From assembly GCF_008923205.2 (NCBI RefSeq), contig NZ_WBMS02000012.1:1-64000 (forward strand): 64,000 bases of DNA, in the 5' to 3' direction. Position 1 is the first letter of the stretch, and the number at the start of each line of letters is the position of its first letter. Of the stretch, positions 52,927 through 61,572 are shown in pieces. The translations under genes and the position numbers were made by a program. The notes under the pieces were generated by a model that was not told the origin of the DNA, did not search any database, and saw only the letters and a program-made list of their open reading frames with translations. Source of the DNA: Actinomadura physcomitrii. GTDB taxonomy: Bacteria > Actinomycetota > Actinomycetes > Streptosporangiales > Streptosporangiaceae.

Positions 52927-55413
52927 ATGAGGGTGGGCGGCGCGATCCGGGCGCGATGGGGCAGGACGGGCCGTACGGCGCGCTGGGCCGCCGCCGGGTC
53001 CGCCGTGGCGCTGGCCGCCGGCACCGCCGTCTGGGGCGCCTCCGCCGGCGGGCCGTCCCGCGTGCACACCGTCGACCAGCGCATCCAGGTCGTCGACGGC
53101 CCGCACGACGACCAGCGTGTGACGCTCGACACCACCTTCTACAAGCCGGTCGGGCACGCGAAGGCACCGGCCGTCATGCTGGGGCACGGCTTCGGCGGGG
53201 ACAAGCACGGCGTCGCCGCCGAAGCGCGCGCGCTGGCCCGCGACGGGTACGCCGTCCTGACCTGGACGGCCCGCGGGTTCGGCGCGTCCACCGGGCAGAT
53301 CGCGCTCGACTCCCCCGACTACGAGGTCAAGGACGTCCGGCAGCTCATCGACTGGCTCGCGAAACGGCCCGAAGTGCAGCTCGACGGGCCCGGCGACCCG
53401 CGCCTCGGGATGGCCGGCGAGTCCTACGGCGGCGCGATCGCGCTGCTGACCGCCGCCTACGACCGGCGCGTCGACGCCATCGCACCGCAGATCACCTGGA
53501 ACAGCCTGCCGGACGTGCTGTTCCCCAACGCCGCCGGCGCCGGCCCCGAGAACGGCGTGTTCAAGAAGCTGTGGGCCGGCGTCTTCTTCACCAGCGGCTC
53601 CCGCGGCGCCGGCTGCGGACGGTTCCTGCCGTCCCTGTGCGCGATGTACCAGAAGGTCGCCGAGCGGGGCGCGCCCACCGCGGACGCGATCGCGACGCTG
53701 CGCCGATCCAGCCCCGCCTCCGTCGCCGACCGGATCACGGTGCCGACCCTGCTCGTCCAGGGGCAGTCCGACTCGCTGTTCCCGCTCGACCAGGCCGACG
53801 CGAACGCGCGGGCCATCGCCCGCAACGGCGCGCCCGTCTCCGTCGTCTGGTACCAGGGCGGGCACGACGGCGGCGACCCGGAGACCGGCCGCGTGCGCGG
53901 GCTCGTCCGCGACTTCTTCGACGCGCGGCTCCGGCACGCCGGGACCTTCGGCACCCGCTTCACGGTAACCCGCGCGGGCGGCCTCGACTCCTCCACCCAG
54001 AAGGTCGTCGTGCAGGAGGCCAAGGCCCGCACGTACCCCGGCCTGTCCGGCGACCCGCGGCAACTGGCGCTGCCCGGGGCGGAGCAGACGATCCACAACC
54101 CGGCCGGCGGCGCCCCCGCGGCCGTCTCCGCGCTCCCCGGGCTCGGCGCGCTGGGCTCGCTCGACTCGCTCGGCGCCGCGGGCGGCGGGCTCCCGACCGA
54201 CATGCCCGGACAGACCGCCACGTTCGACACCCGCCCGCTCGACCACTCCCTCCACCTCACCGGCGCCGCCACCGTCCGGCTCCACGTCGCGGCGGACGGC
54301 GACGCCGGCGACGGCGGGCCGCTCTTCGCCAAGCTCTACGATGTGTCGCCGGACGGCACCGCCGCCCTCGCCCGGCGCATCGCCGCGCCCTTCCGGGCGA
54401 CCGGCGGCGAGGTCACCGTCACCCTGCCCGCGATGGACCACCGGTTCGACCGCGGCCACCGCCTCCGGCTCGCCATCGCCACCACCGACATGGGCTTCGC
54501 GACGCCGCCGCAGCCCGCCGCCTACCGGGTGCGCGCCGTGTCCGGGCTGACCGTCCCGACCGACCCGTCCCTCGTCACGGCGCCCGCCCCGATCCCCACC
54601 TGGGTGTGGATCCTGCCGCCGGCCGGCCTCGCGGTCGCCGCCGCGCTGCTCCTCGGCGTCCGCCGCGGCCGCCCCCGCGAACGCGGCACCGGTGTCCCGC
54701 TGGAGATCACCGGACTCACCAAGGCCTACGGCAACGGCCACCTCGCGGTCGCCGACCTGTCGTTCCGCGTCGAGAAGGGGCAGGTGCTCGGGCTCCTCGG
54801 CCCGAACGGCGCGGGCAAGACCACCACCCTGCGCATGCTGATGGGCCTCATCCACCCCGACGCCGGCGAGATCCGCATCTTCGGCCACCGCGTCACCCCC
54901 GGCGCACCCGTCCTCGCCCGCCTCGGCTCCTTCGTCGAGGGCCCCGGGTTCCTGCCGCACCTGTCCGGGCGCGACAACCTCGACCTGTACTGGCGCGCCA
55001 CCGGACGGCCCGCCGCCGAGGCGCACATGGACGAGGCCCTCGCGATCGCCGGCCTCGGCACCGCCCTCGACCGCGCCGTCCGCACCTACTCGCAGGGCAT
55101 GCGGCAGCGCCTCGCCATCGCGCAGGCCATGCTCGGCCTGCCGGACCTGCTCGTCCTCGACGAACCCACCAACGGGCTCGACCCGCCGCAGATCCGCGAG
55201 ATGCGCGAGGTCCTGGTCCGGTACGCCGCCGCCGGCCGCACCGTGATCGTCTCCAGCCACCTGCTCGCCGAGGTCGAGCAGACCTGCACGCACGCCGTCG
55301 TCATGGCCGGCGGCCGCCGCGTCGCCGCCGGACCCGTCGCCGACATCGTCGGCTCCGGCCGCCGCCTCGAGGACGCCTTCCTGGAGATCATCGGAGAGGG
55401 CACGACGGCATGA
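52927..55413 (+). CDS. fusion: S15-type X-Pro-peptidase-like hydrolase + ABC ATPase
   Basis: An 828-aa single chain. An N-terminal TM segment (ARWAAAGSAVALAAGTAVWG) precedes an alpha/beta hydrolase of the CocE/S15 type with nucleophile GESYG, Asp in QGQSDSLFPLDQA and His in YQGGHDGGDP. A beta-rich C-terminal S15 domain follows (AATVRLHVAADGDAGDG), then a second TM helix (WVWILPPAGLAVAAALLLGV). Residues about 600-828 are an ABC ATPase: GPNGAGKTTT, YSQGMRQRLAIAQ, LLVLDEPTNGLDP, VSSHLL. Hydrolase outside and ATPase inside fits two TM helices. Followed by the permease with ATGA overlap. Confidence 0.9.
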   Translation: MRVGGAIRARWGRTGRTARWAAAGSAVALAAGTAVWGASAGGPSRVHTVDQRIQVVDGPHDDQRVTLDTTFYKPVGHAKAPAVMLGHGFGGDKHGVAAEARALARDGYAVLTWTARGFGASTGQIALDSPDYEVKDVRQLIDWLAKRPEVQLDGPGDPRLGMAGESYGGAIALLTAAYDRRVDAIAPQITWNSLPDVLFPNAAGAGPENGVFKKLWAGVFFTSGSRGAGCGRFLPSLCAMYQKVAERGAPTADAIATLRRSSPASVADRITVPTLLVQGQSDSLFPLDQADANARAIARNGAPVSVVWYQGGHDGGDPETGRVRGLVRDFFDARLRHAGTFGTRFTVTRAGGLDSSTQKVVVQEAKARTYPGLSGDPRQLALPGAEQTIHNPAGGAPAAVSALPGLGALGSLDSLGAAGGGLPTDMPGQTATFDTRPLDHSLHLTGAATVRLHVAADGDAGDGGPLFAKLYDVSPDGTAALARRIAAPFRATGGEVTVTLPAMDHRFDRGHRLRLAIATTDMGFATPPQPAAYRVRAVSGLTVPTDPSLVTAPAPIPTWVWILPPAGLAVAAALLLGVRRGRPRERGTGVPLEITGLTKAYGNGHLAVADLSFRVEKGQVLGLLGPNGAGKTTTLRMLMGLIHPDAGEIRIFGHRVTPGAPVLARLGSFVEGPGFLPHLSGRDNLDLYWRATGRPAAEAHMDEALAIAGLGTALDRAVRTYSQGMRQRLAIAQAMLGLPDLLVLDEPTNGLDPPQIREMREVLVRYAAAGRTVIVSSHLLAEVEQTCTHAVVMAGGRRVAAGPVADIVGSGRRLEDAFLEIIGEGTTA

Positions 55414-56315
55414 CCACGTCCGAAGAGCCGAAGACGGACGCCCCCGCAAGGCCCGAGGCGCCGGAAGACCCCGCGCGCATCTCGCCGGGCGGGTACAGCG
55501 TGCGCCGCACCCTCCCGCTGCGCGTCGAGGCGATCCGCCAGTTCCGGCGCCGCCGCACGCTCATCGCCTTCGGCATCCTTCTCGTCCTGCCCTGGGTGCT
55601 GGTCGGCGCGTTCGAGATCGGCGGCTCGCCGTCCGGCAACGGCGTCCCCGGCCTGGTGGACGTCGCCACCGCCGGCGCCCTCAACTTCACCCTCTTCGCC
55701 CTGTTCGTCTCGACCGGCTTCCTCCTCGTCGTCGCCGTCGCCCTGTTCTGCGGCGACACCGTCGCCAGCGAGGCCGGCTGGTCGTCGCTGCGCTACCTGC
55801 TCGCCGCCCCCGTCCCGCGCGCCCGCCTCCTGCGCCAGAAGCTGATCGTCGCGCTGTCCTACTCGGTCGCCGCGGTCCTCACGCTCCCCCTGATGTCGCT
55901 GGTCGCGGGCACCGCCGCCTTCGGCTGGGCGGACGTCGAACTCCCCACGGGCGGCACCGTCCCCACCTCGACCGCCCTCGGCCGCATGGCGATCGTCATC
56001 GGCTACTCGCTCGTCGCCCAGTTCGTCGTCGCCGCCCTGGCGTTCCTCCTGTCGGTCGTCACCGACTCCCCGCTCGGCGCGGTCGGCGGCGCCGTCGGCC
56101 TCGTCATCGTCAGCAACATCCTGGACGCCGTCACCGCCCTCGGCTCCTGGCGCGACTTCCTGCCGACGCACTGGATGTACTCGTGGATGGACGCCCTGCA
56201 GCCGCAGATCCAGTGGACCGGCATGGCCAAGGGCGCCTCCATCTCCATCGCCTACGCCGCCGTCCTTTTCGCTCTCGCGTTCCGCCGCTTCCACACCCGC
56301 GACATCGTGTCCTGA
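55410..56315 (+). CDS. ABC-2 type transporter permease
   Basis: A 301-aa membrane protein with about six helices. FCGDTVASEAGWSSLRYLLA and PVPRARLLRQKLIVALSYSV are the ABC-2 signature region. The N-terminus is a 40-residue acidic cytosolic stretch. Its ATG overlaps the stop of the hydrolase-ATPase fusion (ATGA), so it is the membrane partner of that ATPase. Substrate unknown; a peptide or lipid exported past the outside hydrolase domain is an attractive guess. Confidence 0.9.
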   Translation: MTTSEEPKTDAPARPEAPEDPARISPGGYSVRRTLPLRVEAIRQFRRRRTLIAFGILLVLPWVLVGAFEIGGSPSGNGVPGLVDVATAGALNFTLFALFVSTGFLLVVAVALFCGDTVASEAGWSSLRYLLAAPVPRARLLRQKLIVALSYSVAAVLTLPLMSLVAGTAAFGWADVELPTGGTVPTSTALGRMAIVIGYSLVAQFVVAALAFLLSVVTDSPLGAVGGAVGLVIVSNILDAVTALGSWRDFLPTHWMYSWMDALQPQIQWTGMAKGASISIAYAAVLFALAFRRFHTRDIVS

Positions 56316-56550
56316 ACGGCACCCTCTTACCACCCACCAAACGATCTTCCCCGACCACTTCCGGCCGCCACCAGGCGTGACCGGACGGCCACGCCAGGTC
56401 GGCACCCCCGCCTGAAAAACGGTCGAACCGGCAGAAGGATGTCGCATAGGCTCACGGAACCTCGCCAGCGGCGCCCGCGTCGTATGGAGTACAGGTGACA
56501 TCGGCTCGATCGACGGGTTAATACCCGGCCCGACGGGGGAGATGATCAAC

Positions 56551-56646
56551 ATGGCACGGCAGCAGCTCATCAAGCGCCCCAAGCCCCCACGTCAACCGAG
56601 CCCGCCGGACCTGAGGACCCCCTCAGGCCGCCTCCTGCCGTACTGA
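56551..56646 (+). CDS. possible 31-aa proline-rich peptide
   Basis: ATG 56551 has GGGGGA ten bases upstream and opens MARQQLIKRPKPPRQPSPPD, ending GRLLPY before TGA at 56644. It has a plausible ribosome site but no known family. No neighbouring modifying enzyme supports a RiPP precursor. It may be a small basic protein or spurious. Confidence 0.3.
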   Translation: MARQQLIKRPKPPRQPSPPDLRTPSGRLLPY

Positions 56647-56779
56647 CCGCACCGCCCCGCACCACCGCCGACCAACCCTGGAACCACCCGCCCGACCGCA
56701 GACCGCACCGCCGCCCCGCACCCGACCAGACCTGCCGGCATCGCGACAGCCATGTACCTCCGCGGCCGCCCAGGCAGCC

Positions 56780-56964
56780 GAGAGCGTCTTCTCGAAGCGC
56801 ACGCGGTCCTGCCCGGGGCCGTCGTATCCGGCCTTCGGCTCGTGGACGTCGAAACCCATGGCCCGATGGAAGGCGATGGACCCCGTGTTCGCGGGCGACG
56901 TGACGGCCATGACCTTCGTACGGCCGACCGCTGCGGCTTCCTCGAAGAACCTCTCGTACGGGGC
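56780..56964 (-). pseudogene. C-terminal GNAT acetyltransferase remnant
   Basis: A minus-strand frame reads APYERFFEEAAAVGRTKVMA, then VTSPANTGSIAFHRAMGFDV and GPGQDRVRFEKTL, the acetyl-CoA and C-terminal part of the GNAT fold. The N-terminal half is missing and no stop follows KTL for 50 codons. It is a decayed gene. The TetR gene beside it reads the other way. Confidence 0.75.
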
Positions 56965-57060
56965 GCGCGCCACGCCGTCCCGCCCACCGCGACGTCCACG
57001 CCCCCTTCCCGGCCAGCGCGGCGCCTTACACTCACCAAGACGTTCACGGTGAGGAGAGCC

Positions 57061-57609
57061 ATGCCCAGGGCGGACGCGCAACGCAACCGCGCCCGCATCC
57101 TCATGTCGGCCAAGAAGGCCTTCGCCGAGCGCGGGCCGGACGCGCCGCTCGACGAGATCGCGCGTAACGCGGGCGTGGGGAACGCCACCCTGTACAGGCA
57201 CTTCCCCACCCGCCGCGACCTGCTCATCGCCGTGTACGCGGACGAGGTCACGGAGCTGACCGCCAACGGCCGGGACCTCCTGCACCACGACCCGCCCGCC
57301 GACGCGCTCTTCGCATGGCTGAGGGCGTTCATCGCCCACGCGGCCGACAAGGGCGACCTGGCCCGCGCCATTCCGGAAGACGGGCGCTCTCCCCTCTTCG
57401 ACGAATGGCACGCCGCCATGCACGCGACCGTCGCGCCCCTGCTGGCGAGGGCGCAGGAGGCCGGTGCCGTCCGCTCCGACCTCGACGGCCCGGACCTCCT
57501 GGCCCTGGCAGGCGCGATAGCCGCCGCGGGATCCGGCACCGCCCGAACCGACCGCCTCCTCCGGCTCGTCCGAGAAGGCATCGCGACCTCCGTACCGGCC
57601 CCCGACTGA
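57061..57609 (+). CDS. TetR-family transcriptional regulator
   Basis: A 182-aa regulator: RNRARILMSAKKAFAERGPD, then PLDEIARNAGVGNATLYRHF and PTRRDLLIAVYADE. The ATG at 57061 has GAGGAG five bases upstream. The C-terminus (KGDLARAIPEDGRSPLFDEW) is of the TetR_C_13-like (SbtR) type. The gene immediately downstream (YciI-like) may be its target. Confidence 0.93.
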   Translation: MPRADAQRNRARILMSAKKAFAERGPDAPLDEIARNAGVGNATLYRHFPTRRDLLIAVYADEVTELTANGRDLLHHDPPADALFAWLRAFIAHAADKGDLARAIPEDGRSPLFDEWHAAMHATVAPLLARAQEAGAVRSDLDGPDLLALAGAIAAAGSGTARTDRLLRLVREGIATSVPAPD

Positions 57610-57646
57610 CGGACCCGTCACCTGCGGGGTGGTGAAGACTGTCCGG

Positions 57647-58195
57647 ATGGAGTTCTTCTGCTACCACCGTGATAGGCGCGGCTCTATGCACCTGCGCGAC
57701 GAACTCGTAGAAGAGCACTGGTCCTACATGGACCGGTACGCGGCGGAGATGATCGCCCGCGGACCGACCTTCGCGAGCGACGGCGAGACGCTCACCGGCA
57801 GCGTGCACATCGTCGACCTGCCCGATCCCGCCACCGCCCGCGCGTTCGCCTTCGACGAGCCCTGCTACCAGGCCGGCGCCTACCGCGACGTCATGCTGCG
57901 CCGCTGGCACAACGCGCTCGGACGCACCATGTGGGAGTTCCCCGGCGACCGCACGGAAGGCGGCCACTATCTCGTGCTCGGCCTCGGCGAGGGCGACGCG
58001 GCCGACGGCGACCTGCCGCCCGACGACGGCGCGCTGGTCGCCTACGGCCCCCTGCTGTCCGACGACGGGAAGACCTGGCTGGGGACGGCGGCACTGGTCC
58101 AGGCACCGGACCCCGAGACGGCCCGCACCGTCCTGACCGCGGACCGGTACGCCGACGTCGAAGTCCAGCTCTGGACCTTCGGCGGCCGCAGATGA
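57647..58195 (+). CDS. YciI-like protein, two tandem domains
   Basis: A 182-aa protein made of two YciI-type ferredoxin-fold halves. The first opens MEFFCYHRDRRGSMHLRDEL and contains ARGPTFASDGETLTGSVHIV. The second contains VAYGPLLSDDGKTWLGTAAL and YADVEVQLWTFGGR. Each half has the D/H-type pocket of YciI proteins. The ATG at 57647 has no clear ribosome site, so a GTG at 57629 is possible. It lies 37 bp after a TetR gene in the same direction. Confidence 0.82.
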   Translation: MEFFCYHRDRRGSMHLRDELVEEHWSYMDRYAAEMIARGPTFASDGETLTGSVHIVDLPDPATARAFAFDEPCYQAGAYRDVMLRRWHNALGRTMWEFPGDRTEGGHYLVLGLGEGDAADGDLPPDDGALVAYGPLLSDDGKTWLGTAALVQAPDPETARTVLTADRYADVEVQLWTFGGRR

Positions 58196-58212
58196 GAAGC
58201 GGGATGGCCGTC

Positions 58213-58575
58213 CTACCCGAGAAGGCTCGGCTGATCGATCGTCCACAGCCACGTGCCGTCCGCCTGGCGGCGGGCCACCTCCACCGTGACGCCGCCGTCG
58301 ACCAGATGCGTCGAGGTCAGCGCGAGGTCGCCGTTGCGGAGCGTCGGTAGCCGCCGGCCGGGCGCGAAGGACGGCCTGCCCGCGACGAGACGCTCGTAGG
58401 CCGCGCGGATCTCCGCGCGGCCCGTGGCGACCCGGCCGTCCGGCAAGGCCAGCACGGCATCCGGCTCGTACAGCGCCACCAGGCCGTCGACGTCGCCCGC
58501 GTTGAGCCGCTCCACGATGAACCGGCTCAGGTCATCCGGCTGCCGGGCAGGCTCGCGTTCCCCGCTCTTGCCCAT
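58213..58575 (-). CDS. SnoaL-like / NTF2-fold protein
   Basis: A 120-aa NTF2-fold protein: SRFIVERLNAGDVDGLVALY, EPDAVLALPDGRVATGRAEI, RAAYERLVAGRPSF and QADGTWLWTIDQPS. It is of the DUF4440/SnoaL type. The ATG at 58575 has AGGGGG five bases upstream. It is divergent from the phosphatase remnant and convergent with the YciI-like gene. Substrate unknown. Confidence 0.88.
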   Translation of the reverse strand: MGKSGEREPARQPDDLSRFIVERLNAGDVDGLVALYEPDAVLALPDGRVATGRAEIRAAYERLVAGRPSFAPGRRLPTLRNGDLALTSTHLVDGGVTVEVARRQADGTWLWTIDQPSLLG

Positions 58576-58619
58576 AAGCGCCCCCTTGCGATGGATCCTC
58601 ACGGCCTCCGCCCACGAGG

Positions 58620-59439
58620 ATGCCAGGGGCCTGCGACTTCCTGCGCCTGGTCCGGGAGCGCCGCGAGCGGTCGCTGGGCCGGGCGCGGTCCGTGGCCGAG
58701 GCCGCGCAGCTCGCCCTGCTGAGGCCGCCGCCCCGGCGCATCGGCCCGCTGCGGATCGCCTGGCTGTACCTGACGGCCGAGGACGAGAGCCAGATCGGCG
58801 GCGACCTGTTCGCGGTCGCACGCGCGTCCGGATCCGCGAGCCGCGTGCTGATCGGCGACGTCCGGGGCAAGGGCCTGGGCGCCATCGCCGAGGCGTCGGT
58901 GGTGCTGGGCGCGTTCCGGGAGGGCGCGCGCCGCTACCCGCTGCCCGCGCTGACGGCCGCCCTCCAGGACAGCGTCGACCGCGACCTCGAGGGGGTCGCC
59001 GACACCGAGTACGACCTCGGTGAGCACTTCATCACCGCGCTGGTCCTCGACGTCGCCGACGACCATCCGGAAGTCGAGATGATCAGCTGCGGCCATCCGC
59101 CGCCGCTGCTGCTGCACGGCGGCCGGGTCACGACCGTCCAGCGCGATCCCCCGCGCCTCCGCTCGGGGTGCCCTCGCGGCCCTCGACGTCGACCGCTTCG
59201 TCTTCGGCCCCGGCGACATGCTCGTCCTCTACACCGACGGCGTCATCGAGGCCCGTTCACCGGCGGGCGACTTCTACCCGCTCGCCGAACGCGTCGCGAC
59301 CTTCCCCGCCGCCGACCCCGGCACGCTGCTGCGCCACATCCACCGCGACCTTCTCGCCCATACCGGCGACCACCTAGCCGACGACGCCGCCCTCCTCATC
59401 CTCGAACGCCTCCCCGAGGCGCCGGAAACGGCGCATTGA
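58620..59439 (+). pseudogene. frameshifted SpoIIE/PP2C-type phosphatase
   Basis: Frame 1 (58620-about 59150) gives a SpoIIE core: ESQIGGDLFAVARASGSASR, VLIGDVRGKGLGAIAEA, EHFITALVLDVADDHPEVEM and ISCGHPPPLLLHGG. The rest lies in other frames: APPLG, then ALAALDVDRFVFGPGDMLVL, YTDGVIEARSPAGDFYPLAE, and DDAALLILER. Restoring one C in the run at 59149-59153 and one G at 59165-59168 joins them. The usual N-terminal sensor/membrane region is absent. It is broken as given, but the losses are in homopolymers and may be sequencing errors. Confidence 0.8.
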
Positions 59440-59499
59440 AGGCAGTCCGGTCGAGCCACTAAAGTGCCGGACGTCACACGCCGCATCCGAGGAGTCCTG

Positions 59500-59874
59500 T
59501 TGCGTTTGCTGAGCGTCACCGTGCTGGGGTCCGCACTCGTCGCGGCGGGTCTGCTGGCACCGGCGGCGGGTGAGGCGACGACGTCCGGACATGACGGGCT
59601 GACGGTGCGGCCGGGCACGACCCGGGCCGGTGACAAGATCGAGCTGTCGGTTTCCGGGTGCGGCCCGGGGCGGCACTGGGCGTCGTCGGACGTGTTCGAC
59701 GGACGGGCCCAGCTGGACGGTCAGGACGGCACCGCGGTGCTCAAGGACGACGCCAAGCCGGGGACGTACACGGTGCGGGTGCGCTGCGGTTCCCGCACGG
59801 CGTCCGGGAAGGTGCGCGTGGCGGGGCGGCCCGCCTGGCCGACGCTGCTCCCGGGCAGCCGCGACGGCCTGTAG
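59500..59874 (+). CDS. small secreted protein
   Basis: A 124-aa exported protein. TTG 59500 has GAGGAG five bases upstream and opens a typical Sec signal peptide (LLSVTVLGSALVAAGLLAP, then AAGEA). The mature part (LTVRPGTTRAGDKIELSVSG, CGPGRHWASSD, VRCGSRTASGKVRV) has two Cys and looks like an Ig-like single domain. Alternative GTG 59464 would place extra Arg residues before the signal. Similar proteins are common in Streptomyces; function unknown. Confidence 0.75.
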   Translation: MRLLSVTVLGSALVAAGLLAPAAGEATTSGHDGLTVRPGTTRAGDKIELSVSGCGPGRHWASSDVFDGRAQLDGQDGTAVLKDDAKPGTYTVRVRCGSRTASGKVRVAGRPAWPTLLPGSRDGL

Positions 59875-60194
59875 CCGCCGGCGGCCCCTCTTCCGCTTCG
59901 GTGACCTTGAGCGATCAAATGGTCGCTCACTGCGCCTCGGCGTCTGTCAGGGGCACCCTGACCCCACTTGCACTTCGCTTGCAAAGTGACCCAGATCACC
60001 GTCGAACGGTTAGATTTCCTACCTTCTCCCACCTTGTTCGCGTCAAATGATCATGTGATACTTCAGCAGAACCGCACACTCCACACATGACACCCATAGG
60101 CGAACAAAACAGACGCTCGGCCTCATCGGGCCAGAGCGCCGGACCCACCTGCTGATCGATACGCGCCCAAGCCTCACGAGGGGGACTGTCGAGC
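59875..60194. other. 320-bp region upstream of the terpenoid genes
   Basis: It contains TGAGCGA (59908-59914) and TCGCTCA (59923-59929), 7-bp arms around 8 bases, and the imperfect repeat CACTTGCA / TGCAAAGTG (59965-59988). Either could be an operator for the downstream P450. GAGGGGGA at about 60179 is the P450 ribosome site. No gene is supported. Confidence 0.5.
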
Positions 60195-61565
60195 ATGCCC
60201 GTCGGCGTCGGCTCTGTCAGAGAAGCGAGAACCGTTCCCTTTCACCAGAGCCTGCCGAGGCTCCTGCGCGACCCGCTCGGCGCCATCGAGGAGATGGGCC
60301 GCGAGTCCGACGGCGAGATCACCAGGGTCAACCTCGGCGTCCTGCGCCCCTACCTGGTCACCCGCCCCGAGCACGTCCAGCACATCCTGCGCGACAACGC
60401 CGCGAACTACCGGCGCGAGGGCCTGATGTGGAAGCCGCTCAGCCGGCTCGTGGGCGAGCCGTCCGGCGCCGACCCCGCGTGGCCCCTGAAACGGCGCATC
60501 TTCCAGACGCTGCTGACCGGCAAGAACATCGAGACCTACACCGACGAGATGGCCGCCACGATCGCGGCGAACGTCGACGACCTCGGCCGCCGCTACGGCG
60601 CCGGCGCCCCGGTCGACTGCAGCGACGAGCTCACCCGCATCGTCTACCGCGCCATCCTGCGGATCTTCATCGGCGACCGGCTCTCGCTCGCCGACGCCGA
60701 CCGGCTCGGCGAGGCGATCACCATCGCCACCACCTCGTCCTTCCGATCGAGGATGCTGCTGCCGTTCGTGCCCCACGCGGTCCCGCTCCCCGGCGACCAC
60801 GCCTTCCACCAGGCGGTGCAGAAGGTCGACGACATCATCTTCCCGATCATCGAGGAGGCCCGGCGGCAGGGGGTCGGCGAACGCGAGGGCGGCGGCCATG
60901 ACATCGTGTCGCTGCTCCTGCGGGCCCGCGACGACGAGGGCGGAAAACTCGACGACCAGGGCGTCCGGGACGGCGTCGTCTCGCTGTTCGTCGCCGGCAC
61001 CGAGACCACGGTCACGGCGCTGAGCTGGCTCTGGGTCGTGCTGGACGCGCACCCGGACGTCATGGGACGGCTGCGGGACGAGATCGAGGACGTCGTCGGG
61101 ACCGCCCAGCCGACCCGTGCGCACCTGCCGAGGCTGCGCTACACGAAGATGGTCCTGCAGGAGCTGCTGCGCATCTACTCGGTCGGCTGGATCATCCCGC
61201 GGATCGTGGACCGGGACGACGTGATCGACGGCGTCCGGATGCACCGCGGCGCGACGGTGGCGGTGAGCCCCTACCTGACCCACCGGGTACCGGACGTCTG
61301 GCCCGACCCCCAGGCGTTCGATCCGGAGCGGTTCGCGCCCGGCCGGTCCCGGCACCGCTTCGCCTACCTGGCGTTCGGGGCCGGACCCCACCAGTGCGTG
61401 GGCAGCGTCTTCTTCACCGTCGAGGCACAGCTGATCGTCGCGTCGATGATCGGCCGGCTGCGGCCCGTGCTGCACGGCCCGGCGGGCGTCCGGCCCCAGG
61501 CGGGGCTGACGCTGAAGCCGCGCGAACCCATCGCGATCTCGCTGGACCCCGTCAACGCGAAGTAG
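60195..61565 (+). CDS. cytochrome P450
   Basis: A 456-aa heme monooxygenase. The heme-ligand motif FGAGPHQCVG holds the Cys near residue 401. The I-helix reads LFVAGTETTVTALSWLW, the ExxR pair is in ELLRIYSVG and the PERF-type block is FDPERF. The ATG at 60195 has GAGGGG nine bases upstream. It starts a gene string with a class I terpene synthase-like gene 7 bp downstream and a diterpene cyclase, so it most likely hydroxylates the diterpene product. Confidence 0.95.
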   Translation: MPVGVGSVREARTVPFHQSLPRLLRDPLGAIEEMGRESDGEITRVNLGVLRPYLVTRPEHVQHILRDNAANYRREGLMWKPLSRLVGEPSGADPAWPLKRRIFQTLLTGKNIETYTDEMAATIAANVDDLGRRYGAGAPVDCSDELTRIVYRAILRIFIGDRLSLADADRLGEAITIATTSSFRSRMLLPFVPHAVPLPGDHAFHQAVQKVDDIIFPIIEEARRQGVGEREGGGHDIVSLLLRARDDEGGKLDDQGVRDGVVSLFVAGTETTVTALSWLWVVLDAHPDVMGRLRDEIEDVVGTAQPTRAHLPRLRYTKMVLQELLRIYSVGWIIPRIVDRDDVIDGVRMHRGATVAVSPYLTHRVPDVWPDPQAFDPERFAPGRSRHRFAYLAFGAGPHQCVGSVFFTVEAQLIVASMIGRLRPVLHGPAGVRPQAGLTLKPREPIAISLDPVNAK

Positions 61566-61572
61566 GCGTCCC

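Noticed and set aside
52050..56315. A 1421-codon plus-strand frame
   Set aside because: Only its last 301 codons (from 55410) are real, being the ABC permease; the rest is out of frame of the TetR and fusion genes.
56551..56646. RiPP precursor peptide
   Set aside because: No modifying enzyme, leader motif or recognition sequence is near; the peptide is kept only as a low-confidence ORF.
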